Assembly: GCF_016894245.1 (NCBI RefSeq)
Contig: NZ_CP069792.1
Span: 1,116,001 to 1,180,000 of the forward strand
DNA: 64,000 nucleotides
Source: Corynebacterium kroppenstedtii
GTDB lineage: Bacteria > Actinomycetota > Actinomycetes > Mycobacteriales > Mycobacteriaceae
Direction of reading: 5' to 3'
The notes beneath the pieces were generated by a model. It made no database searches and was not told the origin of the DNA. It was given only the letters and a program-made list of their open reading frames with translations. Shown in pieces: positions 15,859 to 24,961 of this stretch. Numbering within the stretch: the stretch's first letter is position 1; every line of letters starts with the position of its first letter. The position numbers and the translations under genes were made by a program.

Positions 15859-17037
15859 TTAAATTTGTCCTTTTTGGATGCCGATTGAGTGGGTGTACTC
15901 GATGTCGATACCCTTGTCGTAGAGGGCTGGTCGTCCTGTGTGGTAGTCGGCGTGGTTCTCGTTGCAGGTCCGGGCGGATACTTTGGTGAGTTGATCCTGG
16001 CCGAAATTGCAATGCCTGGCGATCTGTATAGGGTCGTCAGGCAGATGCGTATTCAGATACAACCACCAGTTGAGCATGTGGCGCTGGTGTTCACCGATCG
16101 GCCGCGGTGGGCGCGGGCTAAGTGTTTGAGTTGGGAGTTGATCCCTCCTTCCAGACTGTTGGTTGCGGATTTAATCCGCTCAGGGTCAAGCACACCTTCG
16201 GGCTGGGGCAGGTAGACAAACAGCAGGTCATGGCGCCACAGGTAGTTCAGACTGTTGTAGGCCTTGCGGATGGCCGCGTGTGTCCATGTGCGAGTCCAGC
16301 TGCCGGTTGTGGGGTCTTTGATAAAGGTTTTTTCGTCTAGCCAGTCGTGGTTAGGCGGTGGAGAATTCATGCAGCCTCACACCCCAGTCGGCGGCCTGAT
16401 CAAGGGTGGTTATCCGGGTGAGTGTCAACGCCAGCCGGTAGAGGATACGCCCGGCATCGGTGCGGGGCCGGGTGGTGGTGTAGCGGCAGACCACCCGTTG
16501 GGGGTGGACGAGGCAGCGCTGGATTTTTGTTTCTGGCCAGCACGTTGTGATCGCGGCGGTGGCCCCTCGTCCGCCGTCGATGACGGCAATTATCGGGGCG
16601 GGGATAGGTTCGATCAGTCGCCGGTAGTCGTTGGTGGTTTCGCGTGTGCACCACCGCCAGGCGATGACGTGGTCGATGCTGGCGGCGATGATTAAACACC
16701 CGCCGGCGGTGTAGGTGCCGTCAAGGAAGATTTGGTCGGAGACCCTCGCGGTGTGACCGGTGGTGGGCTCCGGGATGTCGATGAGCCAAAAGGGGGTGAA
16801 CCGGCGTTGCAGAGTGCGTGGTGAGCACCCCATCTGGTCGGCGAGTGTGGTCAGTGTGGCTTCGGTGGTGACATGCTCAATAAACGCGGTAAATGCTTGA
16901 ACGTTGGTGATATCGGGGCGGCGGTTGGTTGTGGAGGCTCCGCAGGTGGTGCATCGCCATCGTGTGGTGCCTGCCTTGGTGGTCCCGTTGCGTTTCATGG
17001 TGGCGTTGCAGTGACAGCGTGGTCGGTTTTTGGGCAT
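15859..17037 (-). pseudogene. IS1249-like transposase with two frameshifts
   Basis: The N-terminal part (17037 to 16351) has a zinc-finger-like start (RCHCNATMKRNG...RWRCTTCG), a helix-turn-helix and the catalytic-domain segments IFLDGTY and VIDGGRGA. It resembles IS1249-family transposases known from corynebacteria. The protein then continues in a second frame (16370-16053: PPPNHDWLDEKTFIKDP, NSLEGGINSQLKHLARAHRG) and a third frame (16077-15859: MLNWWLYLNTHL ending KGIDIEYTHSIGIQKGQI). Two frameshifts make it inactive. I could not identify terminal inverted repeats with confidence. Confidence 0.75.
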
Positions 17038-17107
17038 GGGGCCACGAGATCATTGCCCCATACCACAGGTAAGGTGCAACACCGTGTATTTCCAGTTAAA
17101 GAGGCAG

Positions 17108-17134
17108 ATATATGCCCGCCGAGCATATATTTTC
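17108..17134 (+). terminator. Possible hairpin terminator between two insertion sequences
   Basis: A perfect 8-bp inverted repeat (ATATATGC / GCATATAT) around a 7-base loop is followed by TTTT. It is A+T-rich and weak, and could equally be part of an IS end. Confidence 0.35.
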
Positions 17135-17212
17135 CGTCTTTTCCCAGATCAAGGGTCAGAAATCACCGGTCTGGGACACACTTTAGGCGGTGTGGACTCT
17201 TTTTTGGACAGG

Positions 17213-18013
17213 TTATGCCGTCATCATACGGTGGTGTTCTTCGGTAGTCAGTCCGCCTAGCGTGTTGGTGATGTGTTCGGTGTTGTAGAACTTCAGATAG
17301 TCTTCGACCGTGGCCGCTAACTCGGTCTTACGATGCCAGTGGTAGTCGTGGAACATCTCAACTGTCATCCGGCCGAAAAAGGCTTCACATGCAGCATTAT
17401 CCGGGCTGCACCCCCGCCGTGACATGGGCTTGTGGAAACCGACTGTGGTGGCAGCGTTACACCAGTTCCGACTGCGGTATTGGCAGCCCGGATCAGAGTG
17501 GATCACCAGTTGCGAGGGATCATCGGGCGGGTTCGTAGTCAGCGCATGTCGAAGGCTGGCATCCACGAGTTGCTGGTTCGGGTTGAAGCCGACTGCCCAG
17601 CCCACCACTGAGGAATCAAAGCAGTCAATCAGGGCCGACAAATAGACTTTCCCATCGTCAGCAGCCATGTCGGTGACATCCGTTAGCCACAATCGGCCCG
17701 GATAGTCCGCGTGAAAAATCCGTTTAACCAGGTCGTGGGCTGCCGGTGCGATCTCTCCTTTGTAGCTTGAGTAGCGGGCCTTGGTTCGTTTGTATCGCAC
17801 GAGGATGCCGTCTTCTTTAGTGATGCGGCGGATGACTTTCTCGCTAACGACGACACCGTCGCGGGCCAGTGAGTACTTCAACCTGCGGTACTCGTAGGTA
17901 AGGGCGTGCTCAGCCACAGTCCGGCGTAGCCCGGCATATTTATCCGGCCTGCGGGATGCCTGGAGTTGATAGTAGAAACTCGACGGCGCCAGACCCGCGA
18001 CGTCCAGCAGCAT
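17213..18013 (-). CDS. IS3-family transposase OrfB
   Basis: A 266-residue integrase-type transposase. The DDE residues lie in WLTDVTDM, HSDPGCQY and NAACEAFFGRM. The N-terminal region LLDVAGLAPSSFYYQLQ is the usual start of the OrfB-specific part. The open frame is intact, but its OrfA partner is broken, so the element is probably not self-mobile unless complemented. Confidence 0.85.
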   Translation of the reverse strand: MLLDVAGLAPSSFYYQLQASRRPDKYAGLRRTVAEHALTYEYRRLKYSLARDGVVVSEKVIRRITKEDGILVRYKRTKARYSSYKGEIAPAAHDLVKRIFHADYPGRLWLTDVTDMAADDGKVYLSALIDCFDSSVVGWAVGFNPNQQLVDASLRHALTTNPPDDPSQLVIHSDPGCQYRSRNWCNAATTVGFHKPMSRRGCSPDNAACEAFFGRMTVEMFHDYHWHRKTELAATVEDYLKFYNTEHITNTLGGLTTEEHHRMMTA

Positions 18014-18070
18014 CGCTAGTGGTAACTGTGTGCGTAACGCGTCGGGTGTCTCGCGTTGTATGCCGATGAC

Positions 18071-18584
18071 TCAGCTCGCCGGGGGTGAGGCTGTCGTCTT
18101 TTTTACTAGTTTCAGCTCCTTGCCGACGAGAGCTTTCTCAACGGTGAGCTTGGCTAGTTGTCGTTTAAGCTTGTCGACATCATCAGGAAAGGATACTTCC
18201 AGGCTTGCCCGGGTGGGGAAACCGGCTCGGGTCTCTCGTTCGCGTTTACACGTTGAGGCCCACTCTGGTTTGTCGCGGTAGGTCTGGGCCCCAACGATCA
18301 AACACTCACCTTCGGACGCAGGCCGAACTTCTCCGCAATGAATTGCGGGCTGTAGCCTTCCTTATATATCTTTGCCGCAGCCAACTTGGCGGAAAACGGG
18401 TAGCGGTCAGCTTCTCATGGCGAAACGGTGTCGGCTCTGTGGTGTGCCGCTCCCGAAGCCACGTGTGCAATGTCCAGCTACCGGGATAGCCGAGGGTGCG
18501 TACCGTTTCGTCGCCGACTGGATCTGGTCAAACTTCTTTAAAGCAGCCCTTTTTCTCTTCCGGGGTGTATTTACGGTTAGCCAC
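18071..18584 (-). pseudogene. IS3-family OrfA remnant with several frameshifts
   Basis: From a GTG at 18584 the start MANRKYTPEEKK is typical of IS3-group OrfA, but the frame stops after about 17 codons. Further pieces appear in other frames: a tryptophan-rich segment near 18500-18420 and a coiled-coil tail (DDVDKLKRQLAKLTVEKALV) at about 18180-18120, ending at 18071. At least two frameshifts. Confidence 0.65.
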
Positions 18585-18711
18585 GGGATCAAATCCTCCA
18601 GGATTCCGTCCACACCGCCTTATGTCGTATCAGCCGGAAATTCTGACTCCCTCTAGATTAAGTTGCGACAAACGGTCACCTCAGCATGTCGGCCCCGGGC
18701 AGTGTGTCGCC

Positions 18712-18833
18712 TTTGTTCTCGAGAGAGGACCCCTAAAGATGGAGTGTTCTATTCCTGCTCCAGAGGGCCTGCCTACTGTCGATAGCTTGGTTCTGCCACT
18801 CACCGAAGCGCCACAAATGTAACGACCGATAGG
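18712..18833 (+). pseudogene. 3' remnant of a second lipase gene (copy 2 of the 113-bp repeat)
   Basis: The segment 18721-18833 matches the end of the lipase pseudogene (12539-12651) in the same reading direction, encoding GPLKMECSIPAPEGLPTVDS and ending ...LTEAPQM with the same stop position. With about 12% divergence it looks like the tail of a formerly tandem paralogous lipase whose front part was lost when insertion sequences accumulated, rather than a recent copy. Confidence 0.65.
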
Positions 18834-18902
18834 GCAACCCGCTCCTGTCGCGTCCGGGGTTGCGGGGCGCTAGCCCGGGGGCTCGACCAGCTCAAACACC
18901 CC

Positions 18903-19532
18903 TCACCCCTCCAGCACGTCCACCACCTCCTCAGCATCAACCACGCGTCCGCACCGTCGCGCCACCCAATCAATGGTCGCGGCGTGGTCGTCGCGGGTGA
19001 AGTCGGCAATGGCATCGCGAACAAGGAACGGCTGGATGTCGTTCATGAATGCGTCCACCGCACTCACCCCGCATCCCATGTGGCCGTAAACCCCGGTGAT
19101 GATCAGTTGGTCGCGCTTTGCAAACGCTAAGGATTCTCGAAGGTCTGTTCGGGCGAACGCCGAGTACCTCCACTTGGTGATCACATGGTGGTGCTTCTGC
19201 GGTGTCAACTCCGGGATAATGTCCGCGTCCGCGTCGGTTTGAATACCTTGCCCCCACAATTCGCGGAGCAGCCCTCGGCGGTATTTCTTCTGTTCCGGCG
19301 GTTGGGCCGTGTAGAAGACGGGGATGTTGGCCTTGTCGGCACGAGCAACGAGTTGTTGAATGTTGGCCACCATCGCGGACGCTGGCTCTTTGTCGGGGGT
19401 ATACGCAGAGATGAAGTAGTTCTGCATGTCGTGAACCAAGAGAGCCGCGCGATCGGCATGAAGTGCCCAGTTGACAGCGGGTTTCGCCGAGAGGGTGGGG
19501 ATGGTGTACGGCGCGATGGGTGGGATTGCCAC
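18903..19532 (-). CDS. Isochorismatase (EntB/DhbB N-terminal domain only)
   Basis: A 209-residue isochorismatase-like hydrolase. Typical landmarks are the N-terminal IPPIAPYTIPT, the catalytic Asp in LLVHDMQNYF, the Lys in ITKWRYSAF, and the nucleophile region VYGHMGCGVSAVDAF. It hydrolyses isochorismate to 2,3-dihydro-2,3-dihydroxybenzoate and pyruvate, the substrate for DhbA. EntB and DhbB are near 290-310 residues because they carry a C-terminal aryl carrier domain; this one stops where that domain would begin, and the carrier is encoded at 1556-1813. Start is a GTG with AAGGAG 9 bases upstream. It is divergent from the siderophore-binding lipoprotein across a region with a DtxR-like box. 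No isochorismate synthase gene is visible in the window. Confidence 0.9.
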   Translation of the reverse strand: MAIPPIAPYTIPTLSAKPAVNWALHADRAALLVHDMQNYFISAYTPDKEPASAMVANIQQLVARADKANIPVFYTAQPPEQKKYRRGLLRELWGQGIQTDADADIIPELTPQKHHHVITKWRYSAFARTDLRESLAFAKRDQLIITGVYGHMGCGVSAVDAFMNDIQPFLVRDAIADFTRDDHAATIDWVARRCGRVVDAEEVVDVLEG

Positions 19533-19620
19533 TGGTAAGTTCTCCTTGGGGGTGAATTGTGGGGGACGTTCCCTTATAGGTGTTGTCTAGGGAAGTTCCG
19601 CACGCTATCGTGTCAGTAAA

Positions 19621-19639
19621 TTAGGCAAGCCATACTGAA
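19621..19639. promoter_or_regulatory. DtxR-type iron box between isochorismatase and siderophore-binding gene
   Basis: TTAGGCAAGCCATACTGAA matches 13 of 19 positions of the DtxR consensus TTAGGTTAGCCTAACCTAA (my count), including the TTAGG half-site and the central AGCC. It sits in the divergent intergenic region and could repress both genes when iron is sufficient. Confidence 0.6.
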
Positions 19640-19749
19640 TGGTAGACGGATCGCGGGTTGGTGGTCATCCTGGCCCCCAACCAGATGATTGTCAGCCTCT
19701 GCCACAGCCTCGTGGCCTGCATTGTTCATACTTATGTATTGGAGTTTCC

Positions 19750-20808
19750 GTGAAGCGTTCACTTGTTCGCCCAATGCCCTTGATCGCTCTGACGTTAGCC
19801 GGTTCGTTGGTTCTGGGTGCGTGCTCGAATGATGACGACAGTTCCAGCGATTCCACTGCCGCAGATTCAACCAGCCAGAGCGCGTCTGAGGGTGCGAAGG
19901 ATTCGTCGGATGCCAAGGAAGTCACGATTAAGCACGCGTGGGGTGAAGATACGTACCCGGTGAAGCCGAAGAAGGTTGTGGCGATGGGTACGTCGGTTGA
20001 TAACCTCCTTGCCTTGGGCATTACCCCCGATGTTGTTGTTCAGAGCCCGGATGATGCCCAAAACGCCACGTGGAAGAACGACAAGCTGAAAGACGTCAAG
20101 AAGATTGACGCCGATCCTCGCGAACTGCCGGTAGAGAAGATCGCGGCCGAGAAGCCCGACTTTATCGTTGGTGACTTCTACCGCATTAATGAGGATGCTT
20201 ACAACAAGCTGAAGGACGTTGCGCCGACCCTTCCGGGTATGGGCCAGGATCCGCAGCTGATCGGCTGGAAGCCACAGCTGGAGGCCTTGGGCAAGATTTA
20301 CCAGGATGAGGACAAGGTCAAGGACGTCGAGAAGAAGGACTCGGAAGCCTTCGAGAACGCGAAGAAGGACTTGAAGGGGCTGGAAGGTAAGTCGGCGTTG
20401 GTGGTTCAGCACCGCAGCGGGAACTTCGGTGTGATTACCGATGAGGCCAACCCGGCCAACCAGTTCTTCACCGACCTGGGGATGAAGCTGCCTGCCGGGT
20501 ACACGGATGGTTCGATTCCGACTCAGCAGGGCCGGGCCATGATTTCTCCGGAGAACATTGACAAGTTGACTGCGGACTTCATGGTTCTTTTCGCTGCCGA
20601 CGGGATGGACGCGGTTCGCGCTGTTCCGGGTTACAACGATCTGAAGCAGGTCAAGAGCGGTGCCACGGTTGAGGATAATAAGGCTGTGTCCTCGGCGCTG
20701 TATGTTCCGTCCTCATTGTCCCGTGAGTGGGCTTTGAAGGAAATCAAGCCGGAGTTGAAGAAGGTGTCGGATAACAAGTCTGATTCGAAGGATGACTCCG
20801 ATAAGTAA
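19750..20808 (+). CDS. Ferric-siderophore-binding lipoprotein (FepB/FecB-like)
   Basis: A 352-residue lipoprotein: positively charged n-region MKRSLVRPMP, hydrophobic core and lipobox LVLGAC, then a low-complexity Ser/Asp linker. The mature part has the class III periplasmic-binding fold markers PKKVVAMGTSVDNLLALG and EKIAAEKPDFIVGD, and the late segment PGYNDLKQV. It would capture the ferric siderophore at the cell surface for an ABC importer. No permease or ATPase partner is in the window. The GTG at 19750 is chosen because GGAG lies 5 bases upstream and it gives a normal signal peptide; the longer frame from 19639 overlaps the iron box. A terminator follows at 20876. Confidence 0.9.
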   Translation: MKRSLVRPMPLIALTLAGSLVLGACSNDDDSSSDSTAADSTSQSASEGAKDSSDAKEVTIKHAWGEDTYPVKPKKVVAMGTSVDNLLALGITPDVVVQSPDDAQNATWKNDKLKDVKKIDADPRELPVEKIAAEKPDFIVGDFYRINEDAYNKLKDVAPTLPGMGQDPQLIGWKPQLEALGKIYQDEDKVKDVEKKDSEAFENAKKDLKGLEGKSALVVQHRSGNFGVITDEANPANQFFTDLGMKLPAGYTDGSIPTQQGRAMISPENIDKLTADFMVLFAADGMDAVRAVPGYNDLKQVKSGATVEDNKAVSSALYVPSSLSREWALKEIKPELKKVSDNKSDSKDDSDK

Positions 20809-20875
20809 GGCTGTTTACTTACTTCATTGCCGACGCTGCTCTGTAGCTGTGGGGTGGCGTATCGGATGATGGTTT

Positions 20876-20910
20876 CCCGGGTGTGCTGTGTGGCATGCCC
20901 GGGTTTTCTT
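20876..20910 (+). terminator. Rho-independent terminator after the siderophore-binding gene
   Basis: An 11-bp stem, CCCGGGTGTGC with GCATGCCCGGG (two G-U pairs), closes a TGTGTG loop and is followed by TTTT. Confidence 0.75.
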
Positions 20911-20974
20911 GTACCGTACGGGCGGGATGGGTGCCCGTGGAACGTTAAACCCAAATATTTAAAGGATTGAGCAT

Positions 20975-22888
20975 ATGAAACGCAATAGCCGTCACCACGA
21001 CATTTTCCCGATTTCTCTGCGCGAGATTACGGTGAGTCGTGTTGTAGACATCACCCCGGGAATGCGACGCATTACGTTCACCAGTGACGAATTTGACGCC
21101 CACCAACAGGGCGACGTGCAGGTCCCCGAGATGATAAGCACAGGTTTTGACGACGACGTGCGTTTGATTTTCCCCCACCCGGAGACAGGGGAGCGGCCGG
21201 CCCCCAGGGCGTTGGGTGATGGTCGTTTGGAGTGGACTGCGGAAATCAACGAGTTGTTCCGCACGTACACAGTGCGCCGATGGGATGCCGGGACCGGTGA
21301 AGTGGATATTGATTTCGCCCGTCATGGGTCTGGCTTGGCCGAATCGTGGTCGGAGTCCGCGGCTCCTGGTGACAGTATTTATATGGCCGGTCCGAAGAAT
21401 TGTGGCGCTCTTCCCGAGGGGGTGGATTGTTTGCTCCTGGCGGGGGACGAGACCGCGTTGCCGGCCATCGGCCGGTGCGTGGAGAGCTACCCCTCATTAA
21501 AAGCGGTCGCGGTCATTGAGGTCACCACGCCGGACCGTATTCAGAAGTTGAATATTTCATCCCCCGACGTGGAACTGCATTGGGTGGTGAGGTCCCAGGG
21601 TCAGTCTCTTGGCAGCGCGCTCGAATCCCTGGACTGGCCCGAGGGCACGCCGTACGTCTGGTGCGCTGGGGAGGCCGGCCAGCTCCGCGGCATTCGCAAG
21701 CTGGTTAAGGAACGCGGCGTGAAGCCGGAGAACACCCAGATCGTGGGCTATTGGCGTGACGGCAACGCCTCCACCAGCAAGGCCACCAGCACCATCGCCG
21801 CCTACAACCGCTTGGCGGAGATGGCAGATATTGCCCCGGCCTTCGCCGTCCGAGCTGGCGCCGAGGCCGGCATATTCGCAGCCATCGACGCCGGCTTGAC
21901 CACCCCGGAGCCCCTGGCCGAGAAGACTGGTATTGCCTCTGATCGCTTGGTGAGGTTTATGCGGTATCTAGCCGCCTTGGAGCTGGTGACTATCGAGCAT
22001 GAAGAAAGCCCGTCCTCAGATCAGCCTTCTGACGGCGCGGTGACGTATGGGCTCACTCCGGTGGGTATGGAGTTGGCGGACCCGACCTCTCCAGCGGGTG
22101 GCTACCTATCGGGCTTCGGTTCCATGCCCGCCATGTCCTTTATCCACGTGGGCCGCGGTTTGCGTACCGGGAATCCCGTCCAGCTAGGCACATCCGGTCG
22201 CACAATGTCCGAGTGGCAGGACGCGAAGCCGGAGCTGGATAGCCATATGGCGGTGGGTGCGAACCTCCGCATGAGTTGGGTTGCGCCCGCTGTGGTGGCG
22301 GGCTTGGACCTAGGTGGTGCCTCCTCGGCGCTGACGCTGGGCCCTGGTGCCGCTGTTCTCGCCGATGAGCTCACCCGCACCAATCCGTCCTTGTCGGTTA
22401 CGATTGTGGATCGTCCGGAGCATGAAGAGCTCAACATGGCGGAAGTCAATGATTCTCGACGCTCTCGGGTCTCCCATGTCCACGCGTCGGATCCTGCGTC
22501 TGTCCCGTCGGATCAGTTCGATATCCCTCGGGCCGATGTTGCCGTCGTTCATGATCCGTGGGGCGGTGCCGTGGCCGGAATGGACTCGAATATGGGTTCG
22601 GGAAGTCCCGATTCCAGTTCCGATGGTTCAGTCAGCGGTGCTGGTGTTATAGCTCATCTTTCAGACACTGTGTCGTTAATCGTCATTGTTACCCAGGTTC
22701 TGGCCGACGACGGCTCCGGTGATGAAGAAGACTACGAGGCGGACATCCAACGCATGCTTGTCTCGGGGGCGTCGATTCCGACTGAGCGGGACGTTCGGGT
22801 TGCGTTACGCGATGCTGGCTTTGAAGTGGAGAGCCGGCAGCCGGTGGGATGGGGGCCTATCCGTTTTGTTGCTCGCAGGGTTGGATGA
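20975..22888 (+). CDS. Siderophore-interacting flavoprotein fused to an O-methyltransferase-like domain
   Basis: Residues 1 to about 258 form a siderophore-interacting protein (SIP) reductase: an FAD-binding RTYTVRRWD motif, GDETALPAIGR, WCAGEAGQLRGIRKL and the family-typical end VGYWRDG. Such enzymes release iron from ferric siderophores by reducing it in the cytoplasm. From about residue 275 the protein continues with a winged-helix region as in O-methyltransferases (AEAGIFAAIDAGL..LAEKTGIASDRLVRFMRYLAAL) and then a Rossmann-like domain. Its SAM-binding loop reads LDLGGASSALTLGP, with a poor match to the usual GGGxG, so catalytic activity is doubtful. Length 637 is more than twice a normal SIP (about 270). 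AAAGGA lies 8 bases before the ATG. It follows the binding lipoprotein gene but sits behind a terminator. Confidence 0.88.
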   Translation: MKRNSRHHDIFPISLREITVSRVVDITPGMRRITFTSDEFDAHQQGDVQVPEMISTGFDDDVRLIFPHPETGERPAPRALGDGRLEWTAEINELFRTYTVRRWDAGTGEVDIDFARHGSGLAESWSESAAPGDSIYMAGPKNCGALPEGVDCLLLAGDETALPAIGRCVESYPSLKAVAVIEVTTPDRIQKLNISSPDVELHWVVRSQGQSLGSALESLDWPEGTPYVWCAGEAGQLRGIRKLVKERGVKPENTQIVGYWRDGNASTSKATSTIAAYNRLAEMADIAPAFAVRAGAEAGIFAAIDAGLTTPEPLAEKTGIASDRLVRFMRYLAALELVTIEHEESPSSDQPSDGAVTYGLTPVGMELADPTSPAGGYLSGFGSMPAMSFIHVGRGLRTGNPVQLGTSGRTMSEWQDAKPELDSHMAVGANLRMSWVAPAVVAGLDLGGASSALTLGPGAAVLADELTRTNPSLSVTIVDRPEHEELNMAEVNDSRRSRVSHVHASDPASVPSDQFDIPRADVAVVHDPWGGAVAGMDSNMGSGSPDSSSDGSVSGAGVIAHLSDTVSLIVIVTQVLADDGSGDEEDYEADIQRMLVSGASIPTERDVRVALRDAGFEVESRQPVGWGPIRFVARRVG

Positions 22889-23018
22889 TTGCCCTGATGT
22901 ATGCAATACTGTCCGGGTTGTCTGAGGCAAGTGGTTAACCTGCCCGAATGTGGTAACGTCGCTATCCTTTTCTGCGATATAGCAAGCGGAAGGCGTGATT
23001 CTCACCTGGTCAGCGCAC

Positions 23019-23056
23019 TAATTGCGTGTGGCAGGGTTAATTGCGTGTGGCAGGGT
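23019..23056 (+). repeat. Tandem 19-bp duplication upstream of rplN
   Basis: TAATTGCGTGTGGCAGGGT occurs twice in direct succession (23019-23037 and 23038-23056), about 160 bases before the rplN start, in the presumed promoter/leader region of the rplN operon. Confidence 0.9.
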
Positions 23057-23214
23057 GCAGTTACCACCAGCTGTTCAGTGCTCATGTCGCCCTGGTTTTG
23101 GGTGAGGATGAGTGCTGAAGGATCGGGCTAACCATCTCAAAACAGACAAGACCAGGTGCGTTCGGGTCGGAAATCCGGCGCACGAAGCAACAACCCCAGG
23201 TCTAGGAGACTCTA

Positions 23215-23583
23215 GTGATTCAGCAGGAATCGCGTTTGCGAGTCGCCGATAACACGGGTGCGCGGGAAATCCTGTGCATCCGTGTGCTCGGTGGTTCCAC
23301 ACGCCGCTTCGCTGGTATTGGTGATGTCATCGTTGCCACCGTGAAGGAAGCAACCCCCGGCGGAAATGTTAAGGCCGGCGACATCGTCAAGGCTGTTATC
23401 GTCCGCGCGAAGAAGGAAACCCGCCGCCCGGATGGCTCGTACATTCGTTTCGACGAGAACGCTGCCGTTCTTATCCGTAACGACAATGAGCCACGTGGTA
23501 CGCGTATTTTCGGGCCTGTTGCCCGCGAGTTGCGCGACAAGAAGTTCATGAAGATTGTCTCGCTCGCCCCGGAGGTGCTCTAA
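23215..23583 (+). CDS. rplN: Ribosomal protein uL14
   Basis: A 122-residue protein matching uL14 throughout, from [17 protein letters not shown] to the end [20 protein letters not shown]. It sits in the large subunit near the uL3 contact and bridges to the small subunit. The start is GTG with AGGAG about 8 bases upstream. It is followed directly by rplX, three bases after its stop-codon start, indicating co-translation. In this genome the operon part upstream of rplN (rpsQ, rpmC and others) is not adjacent; the siderophore genes are. Confidence 0.98.
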   Translation: MIQQESRLRVADNTGAREILCIRVLGGSTRRFAGIGDVIVATVKEATPGGNVKAGDIVKAVIVRAKKETRRPDGSYIRFDENAAVLIRNDNEPRGTRIFGPVARELRDKKFMKIVSLAPEVL

Positions 23584-23898
23584 ATGAAGATCCATAAGGG
23601 CGATACCGTCATCGTCATCTCTGGCCCGGACAAAGGTGCGAAGGGTAAGGTCATTGAGGCTTATCCGAAGCGTGAGAAAGTCCTGGTTGAGGGTGTTAAC
23701 CGCATCAAGAAGCATGTCGCTAATTCAGCACCGGAGCGTGGCGCGGAGTCGGGTGGAATTGTCACCCAGGAAGCTCCCATCCACGTCTCTAACGTGATGA
23801 TCATCGATGCTGACGGTAACCCGACGCGTGTTGGGTACCGTTTCGACGAGAACGGCAAGAAGGTCCGTATCTCCCGACGTACCGGGAAGGACATTTAA
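23584..23898 (+). CDS. rplX: Ribosomal protein uL24
   Basis: A 104-residue uL24 with the KOW motif region [20 protein letters not shown] at the N terminus and the conserved [10 protein letters not shown]. It initiates large-subunit assembly on 23S rRNA. It starts immediately after the rplN stop and is followed by rplE after two bases, so the three genes form one unit. Confidence 0.98.
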   Translation: MKIHKGDTVIVISGPDKGAKGKVIEAYPKREKVLVEGVNRIKKHVANSAPERGAESGGIVTQEAPIHVSNVMIIDADGNPTRVGYRFDENGKKVRISRRTGKDI

Positions 23899-23900
23899 CC

Positions 23901-24455
23901 ATGAGCGAGAACTACACCCCCCGTTTGAAGACTCGGTACCGCAGCGAGATTCGCGAGACTCTGAACAAAGAGTTCGAGTACGAGAATGTCATGCAGATCC
24001 CGGGTATCACCAAGGTCGTTGTCAACATGGGTGTTGGCGACGCCGCTCGTGACTCCAAGTTGATCAACGGCGCACTGAACGACCTCACTTTGATCACGGG
24101 TCAGAAGCCACAGATCCGCCGCGCGAAGAAGGCTATTGCTAACTTCAAGCTGCGCGAGGGCATGCCGATTGGTGCTCGCGTCACCCTACGTGGCGACCGT
24201 ATGTGGGAATTCCTCGACCGTCTTCTGACGGTTGCTCTCCCGCGTATTCGTGACTTCCGTGGTCTGTCGGATAAGCAGTTCGATGGACACGGTAACTACA
24301 CCTTCGGTCTGGCCGAGCAGTCCATGTTCTACGAGCTGGACGTAGACAAGATTGACCGTCCCCGCGGTATGAATATCACTGTGGTGACGTCCGCAACAAA
24401 TAACGAAGAGGGCCGCGTGCTGCTGCGCGAGCTGGGCTTCCCATTCAAGAAATAG
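23901..24455 (+). CDS. rplE: Ribosomal protein uL5
   Basis: A 184-residue uL5, which binds 5S rRNA. Conserved segments include [45 protein letters not shown] and the C-terminal [13 protein letters not shown]. In many bacteria rpsN (uS14) and rpsH follow; here a strong terminator follows, and rpsH appears only at 42174 after an accessory block of about 17.7 kb. No rpsN is present, as in other corynebacteria. Confidence 0.98.
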   Translation: MSENYTPRLKTRYRSEIRETLNKEFEYENVMQIPGITKVVVNMGVGDAARDSKLINGALNDLTLITGQKPQIRRAKKAIANFKLREGMPIGARVTLRGDRMWEFLDRLLTVALPRIRDFRGLSDKQFDGHGNYTFGLAEQSMFYELDVDKIDRPRGMNITVVTSATNNEEGRVLLRELGFPFKK

Positions 24456-24490
24456 AGGACTCTAAGTAGTACCTCTTATTGTCTCTGCAT

Positions 24491-24530
24491 AGGGGCGAGT
24501 AGTGGTTGATAACCATTGCTCGCCCCTTTT
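24491..24530 (+). terminator. Strong terminator of the rplN-rplX-rplE operon
   Basis: GGGGCGAG and CTCGCCCC flank an inner stem (TGGTT / AACCA) and are followed by TTTT. This is one of the clearest hairpins in the window. Confidence 0.9.
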
Positions 24531-24961
24531 CGTGTGCCCTATAAAAATTATTTGTATAACAATCCGTTAACACTGAGAACCAATTGGGGGTGGGCGGTTC
24601 GTATTTTTAAAAACAGCTATAAAGCGGCGTTAACGTAAGCTGAAAACTTCATGTGCAGCGTATGCGCCATATTCTAGGATGTCTGACCTTCGATAATGGG
24701 GGTAGCTCGATGTGGTAGCGATCAAGCGTAAAAGACTGCAGTCCTGATTTAATACCTCATACGGAGGCAATTTTGTACAGCGTGCAGCATTTGGTTTACG
24801 GACCAGTAGCCACTATTTCCTGTGACCATGTCACTTACGTTGTAGAAGTCCCTGTATTTTCAGGAAACTTTGATTGGTGCTCGGTGACAGTGGATACGTT
24901 ATTGCTGCTCTGCAACATAGGGGCCATAGGTACTGTTGTTTTACCTCTATGGAGTTTTGAG
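24531..24961. other. Intergenic region upstream of the adhesin
   Basis: No supported gene. It is A+T-richer than its surroundings and should contain the adhesin promoter; the leader ends with GGAG 7 bases before an ATG at 24962. Confidence 0.5.

Larger units (their letters stand above)
17183..18623 (-). mobile_element. Second IS3-family element, damaged, about 1.44 kb
   Basis: The sequence AGGCGGTGTGGAC appears at the left end (17183-17197, as TTAGGCGGTGTGGAC) and, inverted, at the right end (18609-18623), giving 15-bp near-perfect terminal repeats. The enclosed minus-strand genes are a full-length orfB and a frameshifted orfA. I see no clear target duplication. It is unrelated in sequence to the element at 12661-14077. 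Confidence 0.75.

Noticed and set aside
15859-18623. A single composite transposon carrying the CAP gene
   Set aside because: The transposases are of different families, all damaged except one orfB, and the ends do not form matching outer repeats around the CAP gene.
22901-23131. 76-residue frame upstream of rplN
   Set aside because: It spans the 19-bp tandem duplication and the presumed promoter, with no coding features.
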